DNA from: Metallyticus violacea
Lineage: Eukaryota; Arthropoda; Insecta; Mantodea; Metallyticidae
Assembly (NCBI GenBank): GCA_030762175.1
Contig: CM060831.1
Coordinates: 35,493,501 to 35,557,500 of the forward strand
DNA: 64,000 nt
Direction of reading: 5' to 3'
The position numbers and the translations under genes were made by a program. Positions 1 through 13,335 of the stretch are shown in pieces (within the stretch, counting starts at the first letter, position 1; every line of letters starts with the position of its first letter). The notes under the pieces were generated by a model that was not told the DNA's origin, made no database searches, and was given only the letters and a program-made list of their open reading frames with translations.

Positions 1-1582
1 ACTTTTACAACGTATTAAGCTTACTAACATCAATATAACTTTAGTTATTTTTACATATTTTATTGGAAGGTCACGTTTTCTGTTTTGTACATAGTAATTA
101 AAATATTTATGAGTTATTTTATTAACCATTCTAAACGCCTAATTAATCCACTTTTCTACTGACTATATCGCTTTTTAATTTAATGATATTATTTTAGCTG
201 CTATTCCTTATTTTGTATTAATTAAAACTCTTTCAAATATTCATTCCACAGGCCAAATTATCCACCAAATAATATTTTAAAATGTTGTTAACATATTTAA
301 CAAAAGAATTAAAACGAAAGATGACATCAAAAAGTTTAATTTTGCTGGTCTTCTATGGACTTTACTGTAGATCGCATTTGTGAAAGTCGTGAAAAGAAAT
401 ACGGAGTAGCAGTGAAAGCACTTGCAACATATGCTGACGTTATAAATTTTGCAAGATTCAAAAAAGAAAGGAAAAAAACTGTTACGCAAAACATGGGACC
501 AATATTTATATGAGTATATAAAAATAGATGACAGCTGGTTCGCTTTCATTTTTCTTGGGTAAAGAAGGACCATTCACTGGCCAGTGCTAACAAAGTGCGA
601 GAAAGACCAGGCGAGATTTTCCCCTTTGGCTGAATTATCCGTGCGTGTAATTCTCCCGTCTTTGCTTTTTCTCCGGGAACTTGGAAGTTAGTATATAAAA
701 ATGTCTTTTAAAACTTTCTTACGGATTTCATTCCGACGTTTGTCTGCTACTTGCCATATCTGAATCGTATTTTTGGGAAGATTTTAGCATGACTGACGAT
801 GAAAGAAAGGGAAGTTACATCCAATGGTTTAGTGTGTTTAAATAAACTCCCATCCTAACAAGAACGTATTGGTTGTCAGTACACTTCCTTTAAGCGATGT
901 GCAAGAACTCAAACTTGTAAACTGCACATGTAAAAAGATGCACAATTTTTTTTTCAGGAATGTTCCCATCTGATAATGCACTCAACTGCCTAAAGAGAAA
1001 TAATCCTTTTCTTTATAGAAGTTTTTAACTTAGTAATAATGGTAGCTTGTATATATGTGCAGTTATTTAAGTATTTTCCCTGTAAAAAGAACTTAAGAAA
1101 CAGAATAGAATGAAACCTTCATTAATAATCGCTAATTGGTTTACCTCTTGTTATTAAATTACCAAATATTTTACATTTTAATATAAAGTGGTGGAATTTG
1201 TAAAATTTTCCAGTTCATTGTATGTCATAAATTATGTATTTAAATATAATCGGTATTTTTGCTTGGTTTTGGGTAAATTATTTTCGATTTTTATGTCAGG
1301 CAATTTTAAAACATTTTTAGATAACCAAAATTGAGCCCTGACTAAGGTATCTTGAAAATGTGTGAAGAGTCTGAAAACCTTCTACAACCAGGGGCATAAT
1401 TAAGGGCCCACAGGATCTGCAGTGCGGGGTTGGGTTCGTCGATTAGTGGGGCCAGAGAAAAATAATTCTATTCCTCAATCTTACACAAAAATAAATAAAC
1501 AATTGCAAATATATTTCAGTATAAATTATTACTTTAAAATATTAGAAAATTCCAATTTACACAGTAAGAATTTTTTTTAATG
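1..1582. other. AT-rich sequence, no gene seen
   Basis: No ORF with recognisable homology on either strand. A TATAAAA string at 694-700 lies about 36 bases before a TCATTC string, but no coding sequence follows, so I do not call a promoter. Confidence 0.6.
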
Positions 1583-1703
1583 GTGTTCAAAGCCCGTTTT
1601 TACTACTGAGGCACCACAGGCGATGAACACTAGTGATGCATGAAATGAAATTATACATTGGGAAAGGATTTTTTTTTAAAGAAAGGAAACATTCCAGGCC
1701 TGA
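1583..1703 (-). mobile_element. SINE family A, 5'-truncated
   Basis: Read on the minus strand this is the 3' half of the SINE found complete near 2949-3253 and 47030-47322. It has the CATTCCAGGCCT block, an internal A-run (T-run on the plus strand near 1670), the CACCGCCTGTGGTGCCTCAGTAG-like block and the final GGGC-TTTGAACACC end. The tRNA-like head is missing. It is a non-autonomous retroelement and carries no protein. Confidence 0.8.
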
Positions 1704-2937
1704 GCAGAAAGAATCTGAAATCCATGCGTTATATTGAGAGTATTACACATTAATGCGTCCTATTACTTCTTACTTCTTATCAACACAGCACCAAACGGGC
1801 GACTGCTCAAACACTCACTGTACATTTTAACTCGGCTGATAAGATGTACAATCTGTAATTTTTGAACAATGAAATAGCCATCCATATTTTATGATATAAA
1901 TAAATTAGTACATCATACTTTTCACTAAGATGCTGAAATAGGAAGAAATAAAGAACATAGTAGTAACTAAATACTTAAATAAACTAATCTTTTAAAAAAA
2001 ACAAGCTAGATGTTTAGAAACAATAGCTTCAGAAGATACTGTGATGTCATGCGAATAATCATCGTTGATGATGTGAACTTTCGCAAACAATGTTTAGTAC
2101 ATTTACAATTAGAACACTTGCAATAAGATTACTTCAGTAATACCATGAGTGCTGATAATTTTTCGATAATTTAACTCAGGTTAACAACTGTTTGCTGTCA
2201 TGATAATTATTTCGAAACCGAAGGTATCTAACATGAGTATGTAAGGTAATTTAAATTAGCTGAGAAAAATCACAAGCAAGAAATGATTCGGTAAGACAAC
2301 TGCAATGGGAGAACGACGCCTTTTGTATACTTTTAGTATAGTCATAAATATGATTTGGCTGACGTGTTTGATCTCTCTGAAAATTTGCACTAATTTTATT
2401 AGCTTTAATTGCAAGCAGAAGCGTGTGGAGATCTAAATTAAATAAAATAAATTGAATTCTATCATTTAACTTACCATTTACTATTATTTATGTATGAGTT
2501 ATGTCACATTTCGTGTTGTGATGAGAACTTCTTTTGGTAGGCAGTGAGGTAATCGAATCAAAGCACAGGCGACAAAATGTATTGTTATTATTATTTTTTA
2601 TACCAAGAACTACGAAAATACTGTAATTGAATAATTAAAAACAAATGAACATTAGAGGTTATAACAGTTCATAGCAATAGTGAACAGGAAAATGCACGAG
2701 AATAGCCTGCTTAGATCCCTAATCGTATTGAAGCAAAGATTATAAGAATAAAAAATGTGAACGTACATGAAAAACTATCAGTTATTTGATTTTGAGCACC
2801 ATGTTTTAAAACGGTCCATTAGATTGGTAAACAAGATATCAATGATACCGAAAGGCGCCCGAGCACAATTATCTATAATTGTTTTGTATGAAACTGAATA
2901 TATTATATTTTGAAAATTTCAATTGATGCCTCTTCAT
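1704..2937. other. AT-rich sequence, no gene seen
   Basis: Stops are frequent in all frames. I see no repeat family shared with the rest of the window and no convincing signals. Confidence 0.6.
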
Positions 2938-2948
2938 CGAATAAATAC

Positions 2949-3253
2949 CGCCACGGGTGGCCAGGTCGTTAAGGCGCGGACTCGTGAAGGGAGGTCTGGG
3001 GTTCGAATCTCTCCAGGACCGTTCTCCCTGACTGAGGTTTTTTCCAGGTTTTCCTCAGTCCTCATAACTGTCAAATGCCGGGGAGGTACCCTAAACTTAG
3101 GCCTAGAACATTTCCTTCCTTTAAAAAAAAAAAAAGAAGAAGAAGAAGAAGAAAGAAATCTTTTCCCATTTTTCCAATATATCATTTCATCTCATGTATC
3201 ATTAGAGTTCACCGCCTGTGGTGCCCCAGTAGTAAAAAAGAAGAAAAAAAAAA
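2949..3253 (+). mobile_element. SINE family A, full length, with TSD
   Basis: Complete tRNA-derived SINE. The head begins GCCACGGGTGGCC, with an A-box-like TGGCCAGGTCGTTAAGG and a B-box GGTTCGAATCT at 3000-3010, most like type II (Ser/Leu) tRNAs. The body holds the TTTTCCAGGTTTTCCTCAGTCC block and the CCGGGGAGGTACC block. An internal A-run at 3121-3133 has grown into a GAA microsatellite. The end is the CACCGCCTGTGGTGCC block and an A-rich tail. Target-site duplication CGAATAAAT occurs at 2938-2946 and 3254-3262. Short ORFs crossing this interval are incidental to the repeat. Confidence 0.92.
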
Positions 3254-3262
3254 CGAATAAAT

Positions 3263-6200
3263 GTTTACAATTCTCTTCTTTAATACTTCTTACTCCACTT
3301 GTTTGAAAATAACATACTCTTCCTCTGAAGGTGCATCTTCCGGAACACCAAAGTAATTCACCAGATGTTTCAATTGCCTCCAGCTCTCTTCTGGTAGTAA
3401 GATGCACACTCCCCGCCCCCACTTACTCCTCCCTCTCTTGTCAATATTGTTGCATTATAGCAATTAAATATTTGCAAGGATTTTTTGTTTATGATTTTAA
3501 TACATCTAAAATATTTTCGTTTCGAAACAACTACCATAACCCATTCTTGTCAGCATTTTAAATATAGAATATGAGAGGGCAAGATCAATTAACGTGAAAG
3601 AAACATGCAGCAAAAATTACTCTAATATAAGTGAGCCGGACAATTTTTCTTTACGCTACTGCCGACAAACGAGATGCACACAAAAATCGGGAATATTTGT
3701 AGAGAAGACCCGACAAAGAGGGAAGTTAGGGAGGGTGGTGAGCAAGGAGCAAGGATTCTATTTATGTTTTTATTTGCATATAATTACACACAGAAAACCT
3801 GTGATTTAAGTATATCGATGTTTTTCCTATGTATAAATCATGCAGGTCTGTATGCATATAGGTATATTTTGATTGTTACAAGAGCGGTATTAGTATGTAC
3901 GGCCACATGGCCCATACATCAGTCATACTTGCTTGAGTATAGTTTAAAACAACTACTGTTATTACCACCTTTAGTGTTAAGAAGCCAGAAACCACACGGT
4001 GTGCAGGGAACTTGTGAAGTCATTCAACATAACACCGAAATTTATGTGCTACATTTTAGCAGAAAAAAATAGAAAAATTTCTTTTGGTACTACGCAACAA
4101 ACACAAACATTTAAATGTGTTTTTGACCTCTCTCAAATATCCCATTCACCTCAATGGGAGAAATTCCACAGAAATGTACACATGCTATTCCTGGTAAGAA
4201 AAAATCACCGTTTTCAGATCAGAGGAAGTTTTCCTTTCTAGCACTGTCTGTCATTCTAAAGCTACTTAATCTTGAGATCAATCCGAGCTAGCAGAGTGCC
4301 AGAAGGACCTCATTGCTTCCTTGAACGTTCAGCGAGATAAGGGAAATGATTACGATTGTTCTTTAAATCACTGACTCGAAACATTCCAAAAGAAGCGTTT
4401 AACTCGGAAAGGAATGATTTACTTCATCAGTGAGGATTGCTGGCAGCAATCAGCACACGAAAACGATGTTAAGTAAATCTGTCGGCGTGCACCATCCATC
4501 CGGTTCATGTCGAAAATGCTTTCCCAGACTTCATTACCGTTCCTTGCAGATGAGGCGGGGATTGGAGAGGGAGTCCTTTTCCGCTTCGCAAATCCTTACA
4601 TTTCGTGTCGGTAATCGCCACCCGCCGCGCAGACATCAACCTTTTCTCTCTCAAACCGAATGAGTAACCAAGAAGAGTTACCGGCAGGCATGCCAACCTC
4701 CCCACCACGGCACAAAATTGTAGTCTTGCAGCTTGGAAATTACCGAGCATCAGATAAAAGTATCATGTTGAGAGATAATTCATTCCACGGAATAGGATTA
4801 TAACGGTGTTTCAAAGCCTCTCCTTGTTTTCCTCTCTTTTCTCCTGGTTCACAGCTAATGGGCGGTAAGGAACACAGCTTGTTCAGCGAATATGTTCAAG
4901 TCACCCAGCAATTCATCTTGTCTACTCTGTTATTTCCAAGATTTACTTTGGGAACGAGTTTACGGTTTCCTAACTGCCAATTGACAAAAGTCTTCATTTC
5001 AAATCACCTGCAAGGATATAATAAACCGAAACCTGGGGGTTTCTACTGTAGTGCGGCTGGGTTTATTGCCATTTTCAAGTGTCCATTTACGTTTTACATG
5101 TTACGTCACGACATGCTTTGACATTTTCAGTTGCCACAACGGCTTGAGAAAGTATTAGGCTTTTGGATGAAATGGCTTCTGTTCTAGAAAATTCTACAGG
5201 AAGTATAGCTGTGTCATATTTCTGTCACTAAGGTGCTGAAGGCGTGCGTAGTCCTTATTCATAGTGCAATATACCTTTGGATCCAGAAATGTCTTCAGAA
5301 CATTTCCTATACATTGATTCAGCTTTCAAGCTGTCTTGTATTCCCATTAGAGCTTATCAATAACTCCTATCAATACTACGAGAGGTGGGATGCTGGGAAA
5401 ATGCAGTCTACAGCAAAATAAATGTAATTAGACATCAGCTAAGAATAACTAAGGGACAACAAATAAACCGGAGAGCAATACTCCTATTTTACCGGCATCA
5501 ATTAAACAACATGCATTATCCAAAATGGTGGGCGGGGGTGGTATAGTGGGAATTTTAAAAAATGGGTTTAAACCATATTTGCCAGAAGGGTATTGAAAAC
5601 AGGTATGGCGTAGTGAAAAAAGACTAAAGACGCCCTTCTGATATGAACCAGCAGGAAATACAGGCGCCATGCATCCAAATGTCATCTCCGGATTACTACC
5701 TGTTCCCCACGAGTAAATCGCTAGCAAAATGAAATTCGCATCTAACGAAGGGGTCGCCAAACAAACGAGTATTTTGCAGAGTTGAAGAAATCGTGTTTTA
5801 TGTATGGGATAAATGAATTAGAAAATAGTTAGAATAAGTATAGCTTTTAAAGGAGATTATATTGAGAAATAGAAGTTTTTCATAAAAAGTATATCTTCTT
5901 TACTTTTGCACGAACTTAACCATCAGCCCTGATATATAGAAAAGTGTTGTTTTGAAGATGTATAAAGATCTCTTTTTCCTTTGAAAATTGTAAAACCGCA
6001 CCTACTTTTATAACATTAGTAGGAAGTAAAAGTTTATCACAATGGAAGCCTTTAGCGACACAGCTTAAAATGTATCCTTGGCTATCGTGTAACTTCCAAG
6101 TTATGCATGGAGTGATAGCGAAAATTACACAATTAATTACTTAATTTCTGCTATAAATAAAAACAAAGCCGTCCTTAGTTTGAACTTACAAACATATTCT

Positions 6201-8127
6201 TGTGAATATTTTATGGTTGCGAAAATACTCAGCAAAGAGTTTTCGGCTAAGTGAAAATACCTAAGCAGTTTAAGGTTTGCTATAATTTTGCTCTGTAACA
6301 CAGCATGATAGCAAATGGGATCATACACAGATTTATATTTACTACATATTACAGTAACAACCATTCTAAATGCCCTGGAAAGAACAAATAATGCAATCAA
6401 ACGAGGAACTGAAGATGCAGTTATATAATCCCCAAATGAAAAAGAAGAAAAGTAATTTATAGCTATTCCACTAAAATTCACGCAAGTGATCTTATTTATA
6501 TCTCCGAAAATTATTTGATAACTTGATAGAAGTAGAACTTAAACTCACAGAAACAGAATTGGCTTACAAAAGAGAAACATTAAATTTCCCTTTCCTTCCG
6601 GCTCTTTTCCAATAGTAAGTTTTAAGGCGATGCCGTTTATAAATAGCGGAAATCGTGCTGGAAAGGGGAAAGTTGGTAGCAGTGGCTTCCACTTTCGCGT
6701 ATACATATTAATCACTGCATTAGAGATACATCGTCTGCTTGTACAGAGCGCTGCTAACAAGACACGTGCACTTTATTTATCAAGTTTACGGGGCAACATT
6801 TTCAATTCTCTCCCATACCATGTTGGCAAACATCGAGCATATTGTGTTTTGGGGGGGAAGACTGTGGTATTAATTTATAGAGTGTACAGAGAGCAAATTA
6901 CGTGAATAAACTTTGAAATAGGCTTCGGTAAAGCCGGACGGAATTATTCTAAGAGAAAGGAACAAGTGGAAATTTATGGAGCACGCAGGGCAATCGAAAA
7001 CGCTTCCTTTGTTTTAAGTACGTTTTTGTCCTCGCCGAAGATAAATGTTTGGGCGTGACCCAATTAAGAGTGATTTCTAGGGAGTTTAGAGGTAAATATT
7101 CGATAGTGAAGTCACAGACTGCGAACATCCTTTGGGAATTCAGGATACCTGGAGATAGAACGATGGTCCCTAAGCTTCCAGGTTGATTTTACCTTCTAGG
7201 GAGAACCCTCAGAGAGTCTGTAGTCAGAATAAAGACCAAACAGTAACAACTTGTAATTGAATGCTGTTTAAATATTAACTGATTTTTTTTTTTACATGAA
7301 CACATAAACTTTTATTCATTTATTACATCTCTCCTGTAGATAAAGTTAAAAATAATGAAATATCTTGTTAACCAGGAACAGATAGAGTTAATAAAATTTA
7401 AATTATTATTAACATGGCAGTAAAACAGGATTGCCCCTATTACACTCCTATATTCGTATTTTTAATATTAACGCACTGTAAGCCCTCATACATGTCTAAA
7501 TGAATTAAAAGGAACCAAAATTAGATGACATAAATTTAGAAACATTTTATTTTAAGGTTATCGGGTAACAGACCGAAGTCAGAACAGACATTTTTGCAGT
7601 GCAATATAAAAGTCTTCTCATTATTAAAAAGAGAGTAGTGGATCTAGAATAATTAAAAAGGAACAACGTTTTTAATTTGAGTATCTCTTGTTTACATTAC
7701 ATAATTTTTAATACAACGGTGTTAGTGTTGGTTTTTATCTTTTAACATGACATGAGTTGTCTGTTCAATATATAGACTCCCTCCGAATTTTCGTTAGACT
7801 TCTCTTATTGTATTAGATCTTTCTTAAATAAACACAGAACAAACCGCAGTTTGTAGGTTAGAAGTGCTAAAGGATCCACGAAGTTGAATGTCGAATACTG
7901 GACGAACGTGTAATTTGCCGGACGCGAATGTGTGTTAAAGAGAATTAATAAATTCTCTGTGTCTTTTAAATGTAGATTTGTTCAAAATAAAATTATTATA
8001 TAGGAGCAATTATTTTACAATTAATAATTTACAGAACTAGTAATAATAATACAAGGAAAAGATTAAGAAAAAGAGAAAAGAAGTGTAATGAGCAAAGATA
8101 AATGAACTATCATTTACCCTAGCATAA

Positions 8128-8131
<4 letters not shown>
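3263..8131. other. AT-rich tract, no recognisable gene
   Basis: Several short ORFs occur, the longest a 103-codon minus-strand frame at 5449-5760 (proline-rich stretch, five cysteines) and a 132-codon plus frame at 3674-4072. None shows a motif or family resemblance I recognise, and codon content follows the local base bias. A somewhat GC-richer patch at about 4490-4700 also has no homology I can name. I call no feature here. Confidence 0.55.

Positions 8132-8175
<44 letters not shown>
8132..8175. repeat. (TA)n microsatellite, about 44 bp
   Basis: About 22 uninterrupted TA units followed by CATATTATACACACA. The minus-strand ORF through it, an isoleucine-tyrosine repeat, is an artefact of the repeat. 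Confidence 0.97.
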
Positions 8176-8180
<5 letters not shown>

Positions 8181-9935
8181 TATACACACAGAAAGAAAAC
8201 TTATAGTTTGGGTACAAGAGACAAAACAGCAGTAAATAAGCAAATTAACAGGAAATTAATGTTTAGAAAATGATACGATGAAATATGTTAATAAAATGAA
8301 CTTTTAGAGATTATAGGTAGGCAATTTCAGATAGAGAATCTATGGTCTGTCTGTTCAAACTTCAAACATGGCATTAAGTTTCTAAAGCACTAATTCGCCA
8401 TTGACTAATGGCGGTTCTATTCGAAATGATAGCACACAATAATGTATGTATCTCTGTGGCAATAGTTTAGTGTAACTGATTACTTTTTTTTTTTTAACAT
8501 TTATATGTATGAGCGTATTTAATCATAATATATTTTATTTTAATTTAAGACTAAATAACCTCTACACATAATTTGTATAAGTACATATAGCCTAGAAAAA
8601 ATACTATATGCAACAAATTACAAGAGAAGGTCTATTAAATCATGGGCATCAGAACACTCTCTGCTGTCGTATTTTAATTTGACTCACTCATTGATAAAGC
8701 TCTACTTTTTAAAAAAATTACATAAAATAACAATTTATTCATTCACAGTGGTCCATCAGCACACTAAGCATGATCATGCCATGTTTATAGCTTTCATAGG
8801 GAGAAATGCCCCGGTAGCTTCCCGTTGCTTCCCGCAATGATAGATAAGTTGAGGAGAAGCAATGGCGAAGTCATTGTCTGAAGAAAACCTTTCCAAGCGC
8901 CGCTTCGTCCGCCTTAATTCCCACTTATGGTCTCTGGGACAGAACCTGTGGCCTTGATGAGAGGCTAGCGGTCGAAACCTTTTGCCACGCGCCGTCATAA
9001 ATAACTACAATAACACTATACTGTCACAAACTTGTTCCACGTACAATTCTTTAAATTTTATGTATTTAAATATAAACTATGTAGTTATATTTCTAAAATT
9101 TATTAAATCAAGCATATTTTATCCCATAAACAGAATGCAAGTATTAAAATGAAAGTTTTATAAAAATTACTTAAAAATAAAATCCCGTTAATTTTTAGTC
9201 TGAATTTCAGGCAACTTTCATCAATTAGTAACAAAAGATTATGCAAGAACAGTTTTTTAAGAAGCTAAAAGTTAGCACTTTAAGAGAAAGAAAACACAAA
9301 TAAACATTTTGGATATTAATAACTCACATTAAAGGTACGGGAACATTTAACCATACTGCATTATCCATTATCCATTAAGATATTAAACATTCCACAAGAA
9401 ACAACACTAACAGCAATGTTCAAACGAGACCAGTGAAGTACTTTTGAGTTGCTGCAACATTGAGTTGTTCTAATAAATTAAAACTAACGTAAGCTTTACC
9501 TGAGAGGTAAAAATTATTTAAAATGTAGTTATTTTTATTTTAAATAAAACATTATTACACCGAGTTCTACCCAACGTAAAGTTTGCAAATTACTTTAAAA
9601 TGTTTTTGTGTGTACGGTATTTTTCAAAACATTATTATACTATATATTTTAGTTTCATCGCTATGTAGGGTAGAAATAGTTACAAAACTCAAAACTATTC
9701 TTCATTCATATTAGCTGAAACATTTCGATTATTTATCGTCAAGCCCTCATCATACATTTCCAGACTACGGTATTTATTTAAAGTTCTCTCGGTCACAGTA
9801 GATTTTCAATTGACCATTAGTGCATGTTAAGAATATTAACTTGTTCATGGTTTTAAATGAAGTTTCATCCTCAATGAAACTGAATTTATTGAAAACATTG
9901 CAATAGACTACATAATACACTACATTCAAATATAG
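8176..9935. other. AT-rich tract with a GC-rich patch at 8760-9000
   Basis: Mostly AT-rich with no genes. The patch at about 8760-9000 is clearly richer in GC and CpG than its surroundings and holds a 75-codon minus-strand open frame (8774-8998) rich in arginine and lysine. I do not recognise its product. It may be a piece of an unrecognised dispersed repeat or an old retrocopy. The rest holds only short A/T runs. Confidence 0.5.
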
Positions 9936-10760
9936 GTGCACACTTTATCAACGTATTACAGAATGAGATCTAAAAATAAAATAATACTAATCTTACTTAT
10001 TAGATATTTTCTTTCTAGAGTTACTTGTTTACATTCTGATCCCAATGCAAACAACTTCAGGTTATTGGTGTCCTTGTTTATATTTATTTTATCTATTGTA
10101 CTTCTAAGGTTACGTTTCCCTTTATTTTCCTTTTATACTTTACTTTCTAACTGCCCAAATAGTTCCCCATTATTTTTATATTCTTTTCTCCTTTTACAGT
10201 TAAAATATTTCTAATTAATATTTCCCAACTCGATTCTTTCATTTTTGTTGCCAAGCCTATTCTCTCCATAACTTTGTTTGCCTACAGTACAATAAACAAT
10301 GAAAATCCTAATTGGTTTCTCCACACATTGGACGTTTTTCTACCCCTTTATCATATCCTTATCCTTTTCAATTCATAACTCCAGTTCTAGCACATGCAAA
10401 CCCTTCCCGACCTGCCTTAGCACATTGTTCTAAATATTTTTCCCTACCCCATACAATTTTTATTTCCCTATAAAGTTTTAATGAACTCTTTTCTCCCACA
10501 TTACCAAATATTTCTTGTCGTTTACTATCTTCCAATCTTAGGTTTATTTCTTCCCAGAATCCTCTGTTTTGGTATTCCCTATTTATCCACAAGTTTCCTA
10601 AAACCTATCTGTTGTAAACTTTCATACACTTTAAGACACAATGATCATTTCCACTTACATTTCTCTTGGATAATGAAACAATCTTTAATAATATCACTCT
10701 CTTCCAATATGGTATTTCTGTATAAGTACAGCTTCATCCTCAAAAAACCATAGTCAGGAA
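9936..10760 (-). pseudogene. Decayed LINE C-terminal fragment (family L-C, copy 1)
   Basis: On the minus strand an open frame at 10368-10592 reads GFWEEI, then SSLKLYREIK, GREKYLEQCAKAGREGFA and ARTGVMNWKG. Further downstream, through stops and frame changes, there is a Cys-x2-Cys-like PMCGETN ... DFHCLLYC segment, as expected for the zinc-knuckle tail of an insect non-LTR retrotransposon. The same order (GFWKEI, LKLYSTLK, GREKYIETCDKTARKGLAWF, PMCKEPDS...DYILY) recurs at 52360-52860 on the plus strand, which shows this is a dispersed family. LINE identity is inferred from the Cys/His tail and is less certain than the homology between the copies. Confidence 0.6.
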
Positions 10761-12226
10761 AATGTCATCGACTTGCAGTGGCCATAGACACCATTTGCAG
10801 AATCGTAATCGATTTAGAAAGTTGTCCCACGTAGCTGCTGATCAAGCGAAGTGTGGAAAAGGTGAAATCTGCAGGTGCGAAGTATTAACAGAACTTTTCT
10901 TTGACCGACCCCATTCTCACATTCATTCGTGCTGATAGGTGATTGTGTGTCACAGCTGCTAAGATATTAATATTAATTAATCATTGGTTGCTGTCTTGCA
11001 TCATCGATGTCTTTTATTATCCACGCTTGTAATATCTTGAAATGTTTTATTTAAAATTGTAATGTGGCAGCATTATAATAGCTTTCAGAATACACTCACA
11101 CTGCTGCTCAAACATTGTAACACTTTCTATTGGTTGCAGATGCACAGGTTAGTACATTAAGAAAATATAGTAGTCGACCGGTTTCTTGAAGCTAATTAGT
11201 TCTTTTTTATTTCTTGACTTTCAACGACCGCGAAACAGTCGTTGTATTCGTTGTCAAACATACCATTCACATATAAATAATAAAACATTTCAATCAATTA
11301 AAATAACGAATTGGACTGTCATACCTCCTGTCACATTGTGTTCCACTTGAACCCAAGCAATATGTCTCAAGAATTTTCTTCTGTCATAAAAATGGTCATG
11401 TTAATCAAGTTTTACAGTTATGTCCTGATGGATTTTCAGGCGTTAGACTGTTCTGCGTTAAGTAACTTTGACTGCAGTCAAAATTCAGACGAATGATTCC
11501 CGTTCTGGTTATACAAACAGAAGCACAGTAGTCAGGTCAGTAAAAATGTTCTCTTCCGCCCAGCTGATCCTGGTCATGAACGGGTAACATCCCCCAGTTC
11601 CCTCAGGTCATTAAGGCATACTGTTTCTGCTTTCCTAAAACAATGGACAGGAATCCTGTCCACAGGGTCCTGTAACGCGACGACAAAACTCCGCCAAATA
11701 ATGGAGCTGTGTCCCTTAATGCTGAGGTCACATGCACTAAGCAATTTGGTTTTAGCACCCTCTCAATTTCAGGCGTTGCTTAAAGCCAACAGTGAAATCT
11801 CTGACATGGGACGACCAGTTTCCTGCGTCCCATTCTCACAATACCACAGACTTCTTCATAAAACTCAACGATGCCCAAAATTAAAGAACGGAAGGAAATT
11901 GTTACTTGTTTCCTTATTCTTAATTTGCTAACCGTATCCACAAACACCTACATAAAAGAAATGTCATTCTGTCCGAAAAAGACACAGCAGAAGTTCAAAA
12001 TACGAGGTAGAGAGAAATTAAGAAAATTTAAATATGACGATGAGACCCATCCTGCTTGCAGCACATAAGAGAAGTAAACAATTACAAATGAAATAAATGA
12101 AAACCTATGAGCTTTCACAATTTCCTCTATTAAAAATATTTTTGAATGTCATAAGTATACAAGCATCTCATATTACTAATTGAAAACTAAAAATAATAAA
12201 GTTCGAGCGAATATTTTGAGCTTTCG
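10761..12226. other. No recognisable gene
   Basis: Short ORFs at 11311-11496, 11701-11931 and 11871-12068 show no recognisable motifs. No repeat family shared with the rest of the window is evident. Confidence 0.55.
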
Positions 12227-12372
12227 TCGGGAAGGTACTTAAACCTGGAAAACTTCATTCCTTTAAAAAGAAATCTCTTTCCAGTTTATGATTTCATCTC
12301 ATGTATCATCAGTGTCCACCGTCTGTGATGCCTCAGCAGGTAAAACAGTCGTTAAGCATTTATTTAAAAAAA
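12227..12372 (+). mobile_element. SINE family A, 5'-truncated
   Basis: Starts within the GGGAAGGTACTTAAACCTGGAA block and continues through CTTCATTCCTTTAAAAAG, the ATGATTTCATCTCATGTATC block, TCAGTGTCCACCGTCTGTGATG and a GTCGTTAAGCATTTATTTAAAA end. The tRNA-like head is absent. It is diverged from the complete copies at many positions, so probably an older insertion. Confidence 0.8.
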
Positions 12373-13335
12373 TTAGTACACTTAATATTCACTTCCGTCC
12401 CCATACATTTTGGAACGATGTAGGAACGTTATTCACAGTTACAGTTTCTTCAAACACGCCTTGAAACGTCAAAACATGGCAAAATAAATGCTGGAGGAAA
12501 ATTCGCCTTTTTTATTATAATCACAATTCTAAAATAGTTTGAAAAATGTATGTTCTTGTTTAAAATGTATTTTTTATAGGTTCAGAATTGTGTTACCTTG
12601 TAGGATGCAAAGAAATAAAGGGACACGATTTGTTTTATTGAAGTATGTCATCATGACCTCACGCATTGCCTCAATTGTTGCAGCTGTGATAACGGGGCTA
12701 AACAAATAAAGCCGTGTCAGAAAAGAATAACAAAAGAGTGGAGGCGCGAAATGAAAGAAAAAGCGAGGCGTAAAACAAAAGAGCCCGAAGAAGATTAAAA
12801 AGAAAGAAAGAAAGGGTGTCTGTGAGAAGCTCTCAACCTTTCTTTGTAATCTTAGGAATCGTGGGCTCTTCGTTAGGGCAGTCCACTTGTTGTGGGGGAT
12901 TCTAACACATTGTCTGTCCAGCGCTCTCTACGTGACGCGAATCTACCATATGCTGCCTGCCACTTGTCACGTCTAGGTCACAATGAAATTGTTCTCATTC
13001 GTTTCTTGCCCCAACTCCACCAGCCTTTCTTTGCGCGAACAGTTTGCTTAGCCAATTTTAAACAAGCAGTTTCAACTATTCATTTTGTCATTTTGATTTT
13101 TAAGTCATTTAAGTCATTTTGTGCCTTTAAAAAATTAAAGGCACAAAAATATTCATCTTAACAAACAATATTAACTTGGTGCAGTGACCATTACCATTGT
13201 TAAAGCAACTAATATTATATTTCTTTCACATAGCTTAACATAATTAAATAATAGATTGCGAATATACTGAACATTTAAATGTTAAAAGTGAAATACTGAA
13301 AGTTGAACCATGAAAAATAAACGATTTCAAAAAAG
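12373..13335. other. No recognisable gene
   Basis: The 89-codon plus frame at 12892-13161 ends in a region with short direct repeats (AAGTCATTT twice). It has no family resemblance I can name. Purine-rich GAAA stretches lie near 12760-12815. Confidence 0.5.

Noticed and set aside
691..735. TATA box plus initiator-like string
   Set aside because: No coding sequence or other promoter context follows; TATAAAA is expected often in DNA this AT-rich.
2923..3422. Overlapping ORFs of 60-130 codons on both strands
   Set aside because: They lie in and around a tRNA-derived SINE with TSD; lysine/glutamate runs come from its A-run and GAA repeat.
8037..8243. 68-codon tyrosine/isoleucine ORF
   Set aside because: Produced by the (TA)n microsatellite.
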